Positions 49,446 to 57,792 of a stretch of 64,000 nucleotides of DNA are shown piece by piece (position 1 is the first letter of the stretch; every line of letters begins with the position of its first letter). The translations under genes were made by a program, and so were the position numbers. The DNA comes from Pimelobacter simplex (lineage in GTDB: Bacteria > Actinomycetota > Actinomycetes > Propionibacteriales > Nocardioidaceae), in NCBI RefSeq assembly GCF_024662235.1, contig NZ_CP096276.1, positions 5,208,001 to 5,272,000 on the forward strand, given 5' to 3'. The notes under the pieces are model-generated. The model saw nothing but the letters and a program-made list of their open reading frames with translations, did not search any database and was not told the origin of the DNA.

Positions 49446-49937
49446 TCAGCAGCCGCAGGTGAAGTAGGTGACGTCCCAGTGGTTGCCCTCGTCGGCGTAC
49501 AGGTTGCCCGACGCGGCCTTGTAGAGCGGCGCCCCGTCGCCGCGCAGCCCCTGGTAGACGTACGTCGCGTGCACCCAGCTGGTCAGGCAGCTCGTCCGCG
49601 AGAAGTCGAGCTTGTAGCCGTTGGCATGGCTGTAGGTCCCCGACGCGTGCCCGACCTCGGTCCCGCCGGTGATGGTCAGCGCGCAGCCGCTGGCCCGCTT
49701 GAGCGTGACCGCGCCGTCGACGCTCGCCTGGCGCAGCCCGTCGAAGGACGTGCAGGTGGCGACATTGCGGTTGGTGCACCCGCCGGTCGACGTCCAGCCG
49801 ACGGCGTTGGCGCGGAAGGTCGCCTCGGCTTGGGCCTGGGTCACGGCAGAGGCGGGGACGGCGGTCGCGACGACCGCGGTCAGGGAGACGAGGCCGGCGA
49901 GGACGGCCAGCACGAAGGACTTGCCCGAGAAGGTCAT
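49446..49937 (-). CDS. small secreted hypothetical protein, Cys-rich
   Basis: A 163-residue protein with a clear signal peptide (SFVLAVLAGLVSLTAVVATA then VPASA). The mature protein (about 130 residues) starts VTQAQAEATFRANAVGWTS and has about six Cys (GGCTNRNVATC, SGCALT, TSCLT and CGC at the end), probably forming disulfides. The TSTGGCTNRNVATCTSFDGL part resembles actinobacterial secreted proteins of unknown role. ATG at 49937 fits the signal peptide; the longer open frame upstream is a shadow. Confidence 0.72.
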   Translation of the reverse strand: MTFSGKSFVLAVLAGLVSLTAVVATAVPASAVTQAQAEATFRANAVGWTSTGGCTNRNVATCTSFDGLRQASVDGAVTLKRASGCALTITGGTEVGHASGTYSHANGYKLDFSRTSCLTSWVHATYVYQGLRGDGAPLYKAASGNLYADEGNHWDVTYFTCGC

Positions 49938-50017
49938 GGCTCCATCCCCACACGGCACCGGTTCCGGGTCAAGAGAGGCTGCCGAGTGTTCATCCGCTGA
50001 AAAACTTCGTGCCAGGC

Positions 50018-50044
50018 TGTCGTACCGGACGTCCCCCCTTCGTG
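50018..50044 (+). promoter_or_regulatory. possible ECF42-dependent promoter of the DGPF-sigma operon
   Basis: TGTCGT (50018-50023), 17 nt, CGTG (50041-50044). The reported ECF42 promoter is TGTCGA in the -35 and CG(A/T)C in the -10, so this matches at 5 of 6 and 3 of 4. It lies 65-90 nt upstream of the YCII gene, fitting autoregulation. Confidence 0.4.
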
Positions 50045-50108
50045 GTGAGGGTGAGCGGCGGTCATCGGGGCCACCGCAGCACCCCACCAGAACCCAAGGA
50101 GCAGAACC

Positions 50109-50474
50109 ATGACGCAGTACCTGCTGTCCGTGCACGGCAACGAGGAGGAGTACGCGGCGGTCCCCCAGGAGGAGTGGCCCGAGATGTTCGCCGCGGTCGA
50201 CCGGTTCAACGACCAACTCCGCACCGACGGGGTGTGGGTCTTCGCCGGCGGCCTCGAGGGCGCCGAGACGGCCACGGTGGTCGACGGCCAGGGCGAGGCG
50301 CCGGTGTTCACCGACGGTCCCTACCTGGAGACCAAGGAGCACATCGGCGGCTTCTGGATCATCGACGTGCCCGACCTCGACGCCGCCCTCAAGTACGCCG
50401 CCGCCGGCTCCAAGGCCTGCCAGGGCAAGGTCGAGGTCCGCCCGTTCCAGGCCGAGCCCCCGGCTGCCGAGTGA
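50109..50474 (+). CDS. YCII-related (DGPF domain) protein
   Basis: A 121-residue dimeric alpha-beta barrel protein of the YCII family. The signature VFTDGPYLETKEHIGGFWII contains the DGPF-like TDGPYLETKE. Such proteins are the standard partners of ECF42 sigma factors; their biochemical role is unknown. AAGGAG lies 8 nt before the ATG. The stop overlaps the GTG of the sigma gene by 4 nt. Confidence 0.9.
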   Translation: MTQYLLSVHGNEEEYAAVPQEEWPEMFAAVDRFNDQLRTDGVWVFAGGLEGAETATVVDGQGEAPVFTDGPYLETKEHIGGFWIIDVPDLDAALKYAAAGSKACQGKVEVRPFQAEPPAAE

Positions 50475-51685
50475 GCCCTGCCGACGCAGCCGTCGAGCGG
50501 ATCTTCCGCGACGAGCACGGCCGGCTGATCGCCTCCCTCGTCCGCCGCTTCGGTGACATCGACATCGCCGAGGACGCGGCGGGGGAGGCGCTCGTCGCCG
50601 CGCTGGAGAAGTGGCCGGTGGACGGCGTGCCCCCCAACCCGGGGGCCTGGCTGACCACCACCGCCGGCAACCGGGCCATCGACCGGTTGCGTCGCGAGAA
50701 GCTGCGGGACGGCAAGCACCAGGCCGCTGCCATGGCGTACGACCCCACACCCCACGAGCCCACCGGCGTCATCGAGGACGACCGGCTGCGGCTGATCTTC
50801 ACCTGCTGCCACCCGGCGCTCGCGCCGGAGGCCCGGATCGCGCTCACCCTGCGGCTGCTCGGCGGCCTCACGGTCGCGGAGATCGCGAGCGCCTTCCTCG
50901 TCCAGGAGACCACGATGGCGCAGCGCATCACCCGCGCCAAGAGCAAGATCAAGGGCGCCCACATCCCCTACCGTGTGCCGGAGCCGGCCGACCTGCCCGA
51001 CCGGGTGGGCGCGGTGCTGGCCGTGCTGCTGCTCATCTTCAACGAGGGCTACCTGTCCTCCGGGGACGGCGACCCGGTCCGCGCCGAGCTGACCGGCGAG
51101 GCGATCCGGCTGGCCCGCACCCTCCACGAGCTGCTGCCCGAGGACCTCGAGGCGACCGGGCTGCTCGCGATGCTGCTGCTCACCGAGGCGCGCCGGGCGG
51201 CGCGGGTGCGCGACGGCGAGCTGGTCCCGCTCGACGAGCAGGACCGCGGCGGCTGGGACCGGACGCTCATCGCCGAGGGCCACGACCTGGTCCGGGCCTG
51301 CCTGAAGGCCAACCGGCCGGGCCGCTACCAGGTCCTCGCCGCGGTCAACGCCGTGCACACCGACGCGCCGAGCGCCGCGGCGACCGACTGGTCCCAGGTG
51401 GTCGCGCTCTACGACCAGCTGGCCCGGATCGATCCCTCGCCCATCGTCGCCCTCAACCGCGCGGTCGCGGTCGCCGAGCTCGACGGACCCGAGGTGGCGC
51501 TGGCGATCGTCGAGCGGCTGCCCCTCGACGGCTACCACGCCTGGCACGTCACCCGGGCCGAGCTGCTGCGCCGGATCGGGCGCAGCGCCGACGCCCGCAC
51601 CCAGTACGACGCCGCGCTCGCGGCCTGCGACAACACCGCCGAGCGTGCGTACCTCACCCGGCGCAGGGGGCAACTGGCAGGCTGA
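50471..51685 (+). CDS. ECF42-group RNA polymerase sigma factor with C-terminal extension (DUF6596)
   Basis: A 404-residue sigma factor. Region 2 is RLIASLVRRFGDIDIAEDAA; region 4 is LLGGLTVAEIASAFLVQETT with an HTH. About 230 residues follow, with the hallmark LLLIFNEGYLSSGDG and TPR-like helices (DWSQVVALYDQLARIDPSPI then VALNRAVAVAELDGPE). This extension is typical of ECF42 and is needed for activity in the studied member. No anti-sigma gene is present. GTG at 50471 is set by the GTGA overlap with the DGPF gene. Confidence 0.92.
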   Translation: MSPADAAVERIFRDEHGRLIASLVRRFGDIDIAEDAAGEALVAALEKWPVDGVPPNPGAWLTTTAGNRAIDRLRREKLRDGKHQAAAMAYDPTPHEPTGVIEDDRLRLIFTCCHPALAPEARIALTLRLLGGLTVAEIASAFLVQETTMAQRITRAKSKIKGAHIPYRVPEPADLPDRVGAVLAVLLLIFNEGYLSSGDGDPVRAELTGEAIRLARTLHELLPEDLEATGLLAMLLLTEARRAARVRDGELVPLDEQDRGGWDRTLIAEGHDLVRACLKANRPGRYQVLAAVNAVHTDAPSAAATDWSQVVALYDQLARIDPSPIVALNRAVAVAELDGPEVALAIVERLPLDGYHAWHVTRAELLRRIGRSADARTQYDAALAACDNTAERAYLTRRRGQLAG

Positions 51686-51689
51686 GTCC

Positions 51690-53636
51690 ATGACGTCCGT
51701 GCCGCTCGCCCCGCTCGACCTGCCGACCTCGTCCGACGCCTGGCCCGCCTGGGTCCGCGACCGCTCCGCTGCCGAGCTGGCCCGCGCGACCGCGCTGGTC
51801 GACGACCTGCGCGCGAACCCGCCGGCCGACCCGTTCGCGGTGCTGCGCCAGTGGGACCGGGCGGCCGGCCACCTCGGCAATGTCGCCGCCCTGGGCTCGC
51901 TGTTCGGCAACGTCCACCCGGGCTCCGAGGTGCGCGACCTCGGCGACGCCGCCGAGCAGGAGGCGGAGCGGGTCGCGACCGCGTGGGGCCTCGACCGCGC
52001 CCTGTACGACGTGTTCGCCGCCCTCGACGACAGCGCGGTCGCCGCGGACCCGGTCGCCGCCCGGCTCCTGGCCAAGGTGCGCAACGACTTCCGTCGCTCC
52101 GGCGTCGACAAGGACGAGGCGACCCGGACCCGCATCGCCCAGGTCCGCGAGCGGATCACCGAGCTCGACCAGGAGTTCAGCCGGGTCACCCGCGACGACG
52201 TCCGCACGATCCGGGTCACCCCCGCGCAGCTCGACGGGATGCCCGCGGACTGGCTGGCCGAGCACCCCGTCGACGACGAGGGCATGGTCACCGTGACCAC
52301 GGACTACCCCGACTCGGTGCCGGTGCGGATGTTCGCCCGCGACCAGGAGGTCCGCCGCGCCATCACCGTCGCCTTCCTCGACCGCGGCTGGCCGGCCACC
52401 GACGCGCTGCTGACCGAGCTGTTCACGCTGCGCCACGAGCTCGCCACCACGGTCGGCTACGCCGACTGGCCGTCGTACGACGCCGACGTGAAGATGATCG
52501 GCGAGGGCCCGGCGATCCCGGCGTTCATCGACAAGATCGCCGCAGCCGCCGAGGAGCCGATGCGGCGCGACCTCGACCAGCTGCTGGCGCGCTACCGCCG
52601 CGACTTCCCCGACGCCACGGAGGTGCCGGGCTACGACTACAACCACTACGCCGAGCTGGTGCGGGTCGAGCAGTACGAGGTCGACGCCCAGCGGGTGCGC
52701 ACGTACTTCGACTTCGGCAAGGTCCGCCAGGGCCTGCTCGACGTGACCGGCCGGCTGTTCGGGCTGCGCTACGAGCCGGTCGACGTACCGGTGTGGCACG
52801 AGGACGTCACCGCCTACGAGGTGCTCCGCGACGGCGCCCCGATCGGCCGGATCTACCTCGACCTGCACCCGCGCGAGGGCAAGTACAAGCACGCCGCGCA
52901 GTTCACCCTGACCGACGGGGTCGCGGGCGAGCAGCTGCCCGAGGGGGTGCTGGTCTGCAACTTCTCCCGGGGCCTGATGGAGCACGACCACGTGGTCACG
53001 CTCTTCCACGAGTTCGGCCACCTGCTGCACCACGTGCTCGCGGGGCACGGCGACTGGTTCCGGTTCGCCGGGGTCGCCACCGAGTGGGACTTCGTCGAGG
53101 CGCCGAGCCAGATGCTCGAGGAGTGGGCGTGGCACGCGGACGTGCTGCGCACCTTCGCCACGGACGCCGCGGGTACGCCGATCCCGGCCGAGCTCGTCGC
53201 CGCGATGCGCGCCGCGGACGACTACGGCAAGGGGATCTACGCCCGCACCCAGATGTTCTACGCCGCCATGTCGTACTGGTTCCACGCCGACCGCGCCGAC
53301 GCCGCGGCCGGGGCGCCCGACCTGACCGCGCGGATGATCGAGCTCCAGGAGCGGTACGCCGCGCTGCCCTACCTGCCCGGCACCCACATGTTCGCGAGCT
53401 TCGGCCACCTCGGCGGCTACAGCTCGGCGTACTACACCTACATGTGGTCGCTCGTCATCGCCAAGGACCTGTTCAGCGCCTTCGACGAGTCCGACCTCTT
53501 CGCCCCCGCGGTGGCCCACCGCTACCGCGACCGGGTCCTCGCGCCGGGCGGCTCCGGCGACGCCGCCGACCTGGTCGCGGACTTCCTCGGCCGGCCCTTC
53601 GCCTTCGACGCGTACGCCGCCTGGCTCGCCCGCTGA
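51690..53636 (+). CDS. M3 family oligopeptidase (thimet oligopeptidase/Dcp type)
   Basis: A 648-residue cytoplasmic zinc peptidase. The zinc site is H440-E-F-G-H444 in TLFHEFGHLLHH with the third ligand Glu in EAPSQMLEEW. It cleaves short peptides. Length fits the family (600-700). ATG at 51690 starts just before the first conserved helix; CAGGCT 6 nt upstream suggests a leaderless mRNA. It starts 4 nt after the ECF42 sigma stop but probably has its own promoter. Confidence 0.93.
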   Translation: MTSVPLAPLDLPTSSDAWPAWVRDRSAAELARATALVDDLRANPPADPFAVLRQWDRAAGHLGNVAALGSLFGNVHPGSEVRDLGDAAEQEAERVATAWGLDRALYDVFAALDDSAVAADPVAARLLAKVRNDFRRSGVDKDEATRTRIAQVRERITELDQEFSRVTRDDVRTIRVTPAQLDGMPADWLAEHPVDDEGMVTVTTDYPDSVPVRMFARDQEVRRAITVAFLDRGWPATDALLTELFTLRHELATTVGYADWPSYDADVKMIGEGPAIPAFIDKIAAAAEEPMRRDLDQLLARYRRDFPDATEVPGYDYNHYAELVRVEQYEVDAQRVRTYFDFGKVRQGLLDVTGRLFGLRYEPVDVPVWHEDVTAYEVLRDGAPIGRIYLDLHPREGKYKHAAQFTLTDGVAGEQLPEGVLVCNFSRGLMEHDHVVTLFHEFGHLLHHVLAGHGDWFRFAGVATEWDFVEAPSQMLEEWAWHADVLRTFATDAAGTPIPAELVAAMRAADDYGKGIYARTQMFYAAMSYWFHADRADAAAGAPDLTARMIELQERYAALPYLPGTHMFASFGHLGGYSSAYYTYMWSLVIAKDLFSAFDESDLFAPAVAHRYRDRVLAPGGSGDAADLVADFLGRPFAFDAYAAWLAR

Positions 53637-53688
53637 GCGGAGGCTGAGCGCTTCGCCCTTGCGTCGGGGGCGAAGTCGGCGTACGGTT

Positions 53689-53704
53689 GCGATATATCGC
53701 GATA
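53689..53704. promoter_or_regulatory. overlapping palindromes GCGATATATCGC and TATCGCGATA upstream of padR
   Basis: A perfect 12-bp palindrome at 53689-53700 and a 10-bp one at 53695-53704, in an otherwise GC-rich 147-nt gap, about 80 nt before the PadR start. Such TATCGCGATA-like sites suit a dimeric PadR autorepressor. Confidence 0.6.
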
Positions 53705-53783
53705 GGAACACGAACTGTTTCCGCGGTATCACGAACTCAGCAATCGGGCTCACGAGGCCCACCAGTGCGAAGGAGGTCCCACC

Positions 53784-54641
53784 ATGGGACGCCACGAGAA
53801 CTTCAACCCGTACGACGACCGCGACCCCTGGGGTCGCCGCGAGGGCCGTGAGGGCCGGGGCGGTCAGCGCCGGCAGCGCGGCGGCTTCGGGCCCGGTGGC
53901 CCGGGCGGCGGCGCCTGGGGCGGCTGGGCCCAGTGGGGCGAGCCGCACCGCGGGCACCGCGGCGGACCCGGTGGCCCCGGCTTCGGCGGCCCCGGCATGC
54001 CCCCGCCGTGGCTGGCCGGCCTGTTCGGCCTCGGCCGGCCCGAGCCGGGCCGCGGCCCGCGGGTCCGCCGCGGCGACGTCCGCTCGGCCATCCTGGACGT
54101 GCTCCGCGAGGCCAACCAGCGCGAGGAGTCGCCCAACGGCTACCAGGTGATCCAGGCGATCACCGACCGCAGCGGCGGCGTGTGGAAGCCGAGCCCCGGC
54201 TCGGTCTACCCGACCGTCCAGCAGCTCCAGGACGAGGGCCTGGTCGAGATCGACGACGAGGCCGGGCGCCGCGCCCTGCGGCTCACCCCCGAGGGCGCCA
54301 CCTGGTGCGCCGAGCACGGCGACGAGCTCGCCGCCGTCTGGGCGCCGTTCGACCGCAGCCGCGAGAGCGGACGCGGTCCCGTCGACCAGGGCCACGCCGA
54401 CCTCAAGGCCGAGATCGGCCAGGTCATGGGGGCGATCTGGCAGATCGTCACCGCCGGCTCCGACGCCCAGCGCAAGGCCGCCGTCGACGTGCTCGTCGAG
54501 GCCCGGCGCAGCCTCTACGGCATCCTCGCCGACGGTCCGACCGCCGGCAGCGACCCGGCCGACCCCGCCGACCCGGCGGATCCCGCCGACCCCGAGGACC
54601 CGGCCGACCCGGCCGACCCCGAGGACCGCGACGACGCCTGA
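53784..54641 (+). CDS. PadR family transcriptional regulator with Gly-rich N-terminus and Asp-Pro-Ala tail
   Basis: A 285-residue protein. The PadR winged helix is residues about 90-175 (RRGDVRSAILDVLREANQ, GYQVIQAITDRSGGVWKPSP then GSVYPTVQQLQDEGLVEID). The first 90 residues are Gly, Arg and Pro-rich and disordered, and the C-terminal 30 are repeats of Asp-Pro-Ala. The middle helix region (DLKAEIGQVMGAIWQIV) likely dimerises. GAAGGAGG lies upstream of the ATG. It probably represses its own promoter through the palindromes at 53689-53704. Its target genes are unknown. Confidence 0.88.
   Translation: MGRHENFNPYDDRDPWGRREGREGRGGQRRQRGGFGPGGPGGGAWGGWAQWGEPHRGHRGGPGGPGFGGPGMPPPWLAGLFGLGRPEPGRGPRVRRGDVRSAILDVLREANQREESPNGYQVIQAITDRSGGVWKPSPGSVYPTVQQLQDEGLVEIDDEAGRRALRLTPEGATWCAEHGDELAAVWAPFDRSRESGRGPVDQGHADLKAEIGQVMGAIWQIVTAGSDAQRKAAVDVLVEARRSLYGILADGPTAGSDPADPADPADPADPEDPADPADPEDRDDA
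54552..54626 (+). repeat. 9-bp tandem repeat coding for Asp-Pro-Ala/Glu
   Basis: Eight 9-nt units of the form GAC-CC(G/C)-GC(C/G) or GAC-CCC-GAG give an acidic, extended tail on the PadR protein. The units vary at third positions, so it is not a fresh expansion. Confidence 0.7.
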
Positions 54642-54665
54642 CCCCGGCACCGTCGTTCCCTGAGC

Positions 54666-54700
54666 GAAGGGCCCCGCACGCGACCCGTGCGGGGCCCTTC
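54666..54700 (+). terminator. strong intrinsic-type hairpin after padR
   Basis: Perfect 15-bp arms, GAAGGGCCCCGCACG at 54666-54680 and its complement at 54686-54700, loop CGACC. It lies 24 nt after the PadR stop and before the promoter of the next gene. Confidence 0.85.
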
Positions 54701-54726
54701 GTCGTCCGCGCGGCGCCGGATCTGCG

Positions 54727-54732
54727 TAGGCT
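54727..54732 (+). promoter_or_regulatory. -10 hexamer TAGGCT before the envelope protein gene (leaderless type)
   Basis: TAGGCT, 7 nt, GTG at 54740. Confidence 0.45.
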
Positions 54733-54739
54733 CCGTGCC

Positions 54740-56071
54740 GTGAGAGCCCGACGTGTGCCCGTCCTGCTCGCCGGCGCCGGCTGCCTGGCGTGGCTGACGC
54801 TGACGTCCGGGTACGGCGCCGCGGCCGCGTCCGGTCAGGTCGACCTCGGCGGTGCGGACCTCCCCGCGCGGACGAGCACCGACCGCGGCAAGCCCACCAC
54901 GATCGCGCCCGGCCTGTGGCGGGCGTCGCCGCTGGAGCCGGACCTGCCGCAGTACTTCCGCTACGACCGGCGGATGTCGGGCAGCCGGGTCCACATCGGT
55001 GTCGCCGGCCTGCCGCCCGGTGCGAGCGGCGACGGCCTCCGGATCAGCGCCGGCGTGGCGACCTCCGGCAGCACCGACCTCACCGACTGCGGCACCGAGG
55101 ACGACTCCGCCGAGAGCAACGTCCCCCAGGCCGTCCTGGGCGAGCGGGTCGTCGTCGGCGGCGAGACCGGCAGCACCGGCGACGCCTGCCGGGCCGCGGG
55201 CACGGTCCGGATCGAGGTGAGCCGGACCGGCTCCGAGCCGGCCGCGATGCCGTACGTCATCAAGATCGTCGAGGAGGCGCCCTCGGCGGCGCTGCCCGAG
55301 GACGCGGAGCCCGAGGACGAGCCGTCGTACGCCGTGCCGGAGCCGGTCGCCGCGCCCGACGCCGTGGCCGGTGCGACCTCGTTCGACGACGCCCCCGAGC
55401 TCGACGCCCGCGACGAGACGGTCACCGTGACTGCCAAGGTCCGCCAGGGCACCGAGCGGCTCTGGCGGGTGCCGCTGACCTGGGGTGACCTGCCGGTGGT
55501 CCGGGTCGACGTGCCCGTCGCCCCGGGCGACGACTTCGACTACGGCGGCCCCGCGGTGACCCTGCACCTCGTCGACCCGCTGCGCGCTCGGCTGCGCTAC
55601 ACCGACTCCGCGGGCGACGACTCCCCGACCGGCGACTACCGCGGGGCTCCCGAGGACGAGCCGGGCGAACCCACTCGCCTGGTCGCCGCGGGCTTCCCGG
55701 TGAGCCAGGTCGACGAGCGGCTGCCCGGCGACTACTGGGTCTCGCTCGCCGTCGCGCCCGCCGCCGAGGACAAGGACCCGGTCGACGTGCCGGTCACGAT
55801 CACGGTGTCGGTCGAGCGGACCTCGGACGGCGCGCCGGCGTACGACAGCGCGGTGCTCTCGCAGGACAAGTCGGCCGGTCCCGAGGGCTACTCCCCGGAG
55901 CAGCCGTTCCTCGTCGGCGAGGACACGTTCTCGCAGGTCGCGTCGGGCAGCCCGGTCGCCGACGGCGACGGCTGGTTCAGCACCCGGCGCTGGGCCGGCC
56001 TCGGCTTGGCCGCGGCCAGCGCGGCGTGCCTCGCGGCCGGTGCGGTCCGGCTGCGCTCCCGGCGCGGCTGA
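54740..56071 (+). CDS. exported membrane-anchored protein of unknown function
   Basis: A 443-residue protein with an N-terminal signal peptide (VPVLLAGAGCLAWLTLTSGY), a large extracytoplasmic region of about 380 residues, and one C-terminal helix (WAGLGLAAASAACLAAGAVRL) followed by RSRRG. The ectodomain has two similar halves of a pre-peptidase/PPC-like beta type (LWRASPLEPDLPQYFRYDRR in the first; LWRVPLTWGDLPVVRVDVPV in the second). The pattern resembles membrane proteins found beside von Willebrand or peptidase genes in other actinobacteria, but none is here. The start is set by the -10 hexamer and by being just before the signal peptide. Convergent with the kinase. Confidence 0.72.
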   Translation: MRARRVPVLLAGAGCLAWLTLTSGYGAAAASGQVDLGGADLPARTSTDRGKPTTIAPGLWRASPLEPDLPQYFRYDRRMSGSRVHIGVAGLPPGASGDGLRISAGVATSGSTDLTDCGTEDDSAESNVPQAVLGERVVVGGETGSTGDACRAAGTVRIEVSRTGSEPAAMPYVIKIVEEAPSAALPEDAEPEDEPSYAVPEPVAAPDAVAGATSFDDAPELDARDETVTVTAKVRQGTERLWRVPLTWGDLPVVRVDVPVAPGDDFDYGGPAVTLHLVDPLRARLRYTDSAGDDSPTGDYRGAPEDEPGEPTRLVAAGFPVSQVDERLPGDYWVSLAVAPAAEDKDPVDVPVTITVSVERTSDGAPAYDSAVLSQDKSAGPEGYSPEQPFLVGEDTFSQVASGSPVADGDGWFSTRRWAGLGLAAASAACLAAGAVRLRSRRG

Positions 56072-56125
56072 GCGGGCTCAGCCCAGCAGCAGGACGAGCG
56101 CGACCAGCAGTCCGAGCAGCCCCAC
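56044..56125. repeat. 82-bp direct repeat, copy 1 (original location)
   Basis: Identical to 57359-57440. Here it spans the last codons of the membrane-anchored protein, the 6-nt gap and the last codons of the kinase, and reads naturally in both genes, so this is the likely source. Confidence 0.9.
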
Positions 56126-57121
56126 GCCCAGCAGCACGTAGGCATCGCGCGGCGCCCGGGTGCGCACCGCCGCCACCGGTGCGTCGAGGTCCGGCCGGGT
56201 CCGCGGCGGGGGCGGTGGGGGAGGCGGCGGCGGGTACGGCGCGGTCGGCAGGTTGGTCGCGGAGACGTCCGGCGTCGGCGGGAAGTCGTCCGGTACGCCG
56301 AGGTCGTCGGCGAGCGCCGGGTCGTCCCAGCGGGCCACGAGCCCGCGCAGGGCGGGATGCGTGCGGAGCTCGGCGGCGCTCGGTCGCCGCCCGGCGTCGT
56401 ACGTCGTGGCGGCGGCGACCACCTCGAGCACCGCATCGTGCTCGGGCACACCCGTGCGCAGCGCCGCGACGTCGATCGGCGCGGGCTCGCCGTCGCTGGG
56501 CGGACGGCGTCCGGTCAGCATCTCCAGCACCACGATGCCGAGCGCGTAGACGTCGGCGCTAGGGTCGGGATCGGCGCCGCGGTAGAGCTCGGGCGGCATG
56601 TAGCCCGGCGTACCGATCATCATCGCGACGTGGGTCAGCCGCGGCTCGTCGCTCGGCACGGCGATCCCGAAGTCGGTCAGCCGCAGGTGCGGCCGGCCCG
56701 TCCCGGTCGGCTCGAGGAGCAGGTTGCCGGGCTTGATGTCACGGTGCACGATGCGGGCCGCGTGGACCGCCTCCAGCGCCTGGAGGGTCTGGTCGGCGAG
56801 CACCGCGATCCAGCGCGGCGGCAGCCTCCCGCCGTGGCGCTTCATCAGGCTCGACACCGAGCCGCCGCGCACCAGCGGCATCGTGAACAGCACCCGGTCG
56901 TCCACGCCCGCCCACGACTGCGGCGTCACCACGTGGGTGTGGTCGATCCGCACCGACTGCTCGCGCACGAACCGCAGCAGCATCGCGGCATCGGCCTGGC
57001 GCAGCATCTTGGCAGCCTTGACGTCGCCGGCGGTGCGGTCGAGGACGCGCCACACCGTCCCCATCCCGCCGGTGGCGATGGGGTCGAGCAGCTCGTAGCG
57101 CCCCGCGAAGACCTCGCCCAT
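56078..57121 (-). CDS. serine/threonine protein kinase, membrane-anchored
   Basis: A 347-residue Hanks-type kinase. Glycine loop GGMGTVW, catalytic loop VHRDIKPGNLLLEP, DFG motif TDFGIAVP, activation segment GTPGYMPPELY and RRPSAAEL. After the kinase domain (about residues 1-270) come a Pro-rich linker with a run of ten Pro and a C-terminal transmembrane helix with only about one residue outside, so no PASTA or sensor domain. The Lys/Ala stretch DVKAAKM contains the ATP-binding Lys. The last codons are part of an 82-bp sequence copied into the next locus. Confidence 0.9.
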   Translation of the reverse strand: MGEVFAGRYELLDPIATGGMGTVWRVLDRTAGDVKAAKMLRQADAAMLLRFVREQSVRIDHTHVVTPQSWAGVDDRVLFTMPLVRGGSVSSLMKRHGGRLPPRWIAVLADQTLQALEAVHAARIVHRDIKPGNLLLEPTGTGRPHLRLTDFGIAVPSDEPRLTHVAMMIGTPGYMPPELYRGADPDPSADVYALGIVVLEMLTGRRPPSDGEPAPIDVAALRTGVPEHDAVLEVVAAATTYDAGRRPSAAELRTHPALRGLVARWDDPALADDLGVPDDFPPTPDVSATNLPTAPYPPPPPPPPPPRTRPDLDAPVAAVRTRAPRDAYVLLGVGLLGLLVALVLLLG

Positions 57122-57131
57122 GGCCGCGAGC

Positions 57132-57719
57132 CTAGCGAGCGTCCGCCCTCAGGCGAGCCGGACCGCGCGTTGGAGACGTAGGTGTCGGTGCCGGCGTTCC
57201 AGACGTGCGCGACGCCGGCGACCCGGCCGCCGAGGGTGGCGCGCTCGCGGGCGGACCACTCCAGGAAGGCGTCCTCGGTGATCGTCCAGACCTGCTCGTG
57301 GTCCGTGGGCGTCGCCTCGCGCAGGGCATAGCCGGCGGGCGGCGATCGCGGCGCCCGGGGTCCGGCTGCGCTCCCGGCGCGGCTGAGCGGGCTCAGCCCA
57401 GCAGCAGGACGAGCGCGACCAGCAGTCCGAGCAGCCCCACCCCCCGCCCCCGGTACGACGGCAGCACCGCCGCGTCGTACCGCTCCTCGCCGAGGTGCTC
57501 GGCGTAGGCGACCATCCGGTCGCCGTCGAGCACCGCGACCGAGCTCGCCCCCAGGTCGTACGACGGCCGCTGCCAGTCACTGAGCAGGTCGGCCTCCTCG
57601 ACCTCGACGCTGCCGAGGTCGTGGCGCTCCTGCTCGGCGGTCACCGCGAAGGCGGCGGGCGCGTCGGCGAGGGTGAGCGGGCGGGTGGTCAGCCCGGGCG
57701 GCAGCGGAAATGCGGACAC
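57132..57719 (-). pseudogene. decayed two-domain GNAT N-acetyltransferase interrupted by an 82-bp duplication
   Basis: From GTG at 57719 the frame reads a GNAT start (LTTRPLTLADAPAAF, then PSYRGRGVG, the acetyl-CoA loop). It then runs into the copied kinase tail (LLGLLVALVLLLG, stop at 57393). Beyond the insert, in another frame, a second-domain start is seen (PPAGYALREATPTDHEQVWT and DAFLEWSARERATL), followed abruptly by VAGVAHVWNAGTDTYVSN; about 25-30 residues expected between them are missing. The remaining C-terminus is absent. Compared with intact two-domain relatives of about 300 residues, at least three segments are lost. CAGACT 7 nt before the GTG is a remnant promoter. Confidence 0.8.
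57359..57440. repeat. 82-bp direct repeat, copy 2 (inserted in the GNAT gene)
   Basis: Exact copy of 56044-56125, same orientation, 1315 bp away. On the minus strand the junction GTGGGGCTG is shared by the GNAT loop (Val-Gly) and the kinase tail, a short microhomology. Confidence 0.9.
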
Positions 57720-57792
57720 CCGGGCGAGTCTGGACGACTCACCCGGGTGCCGGTGCGCGAATGCGCGAGGCGCGGTCGGGGACCGCGGAGGA

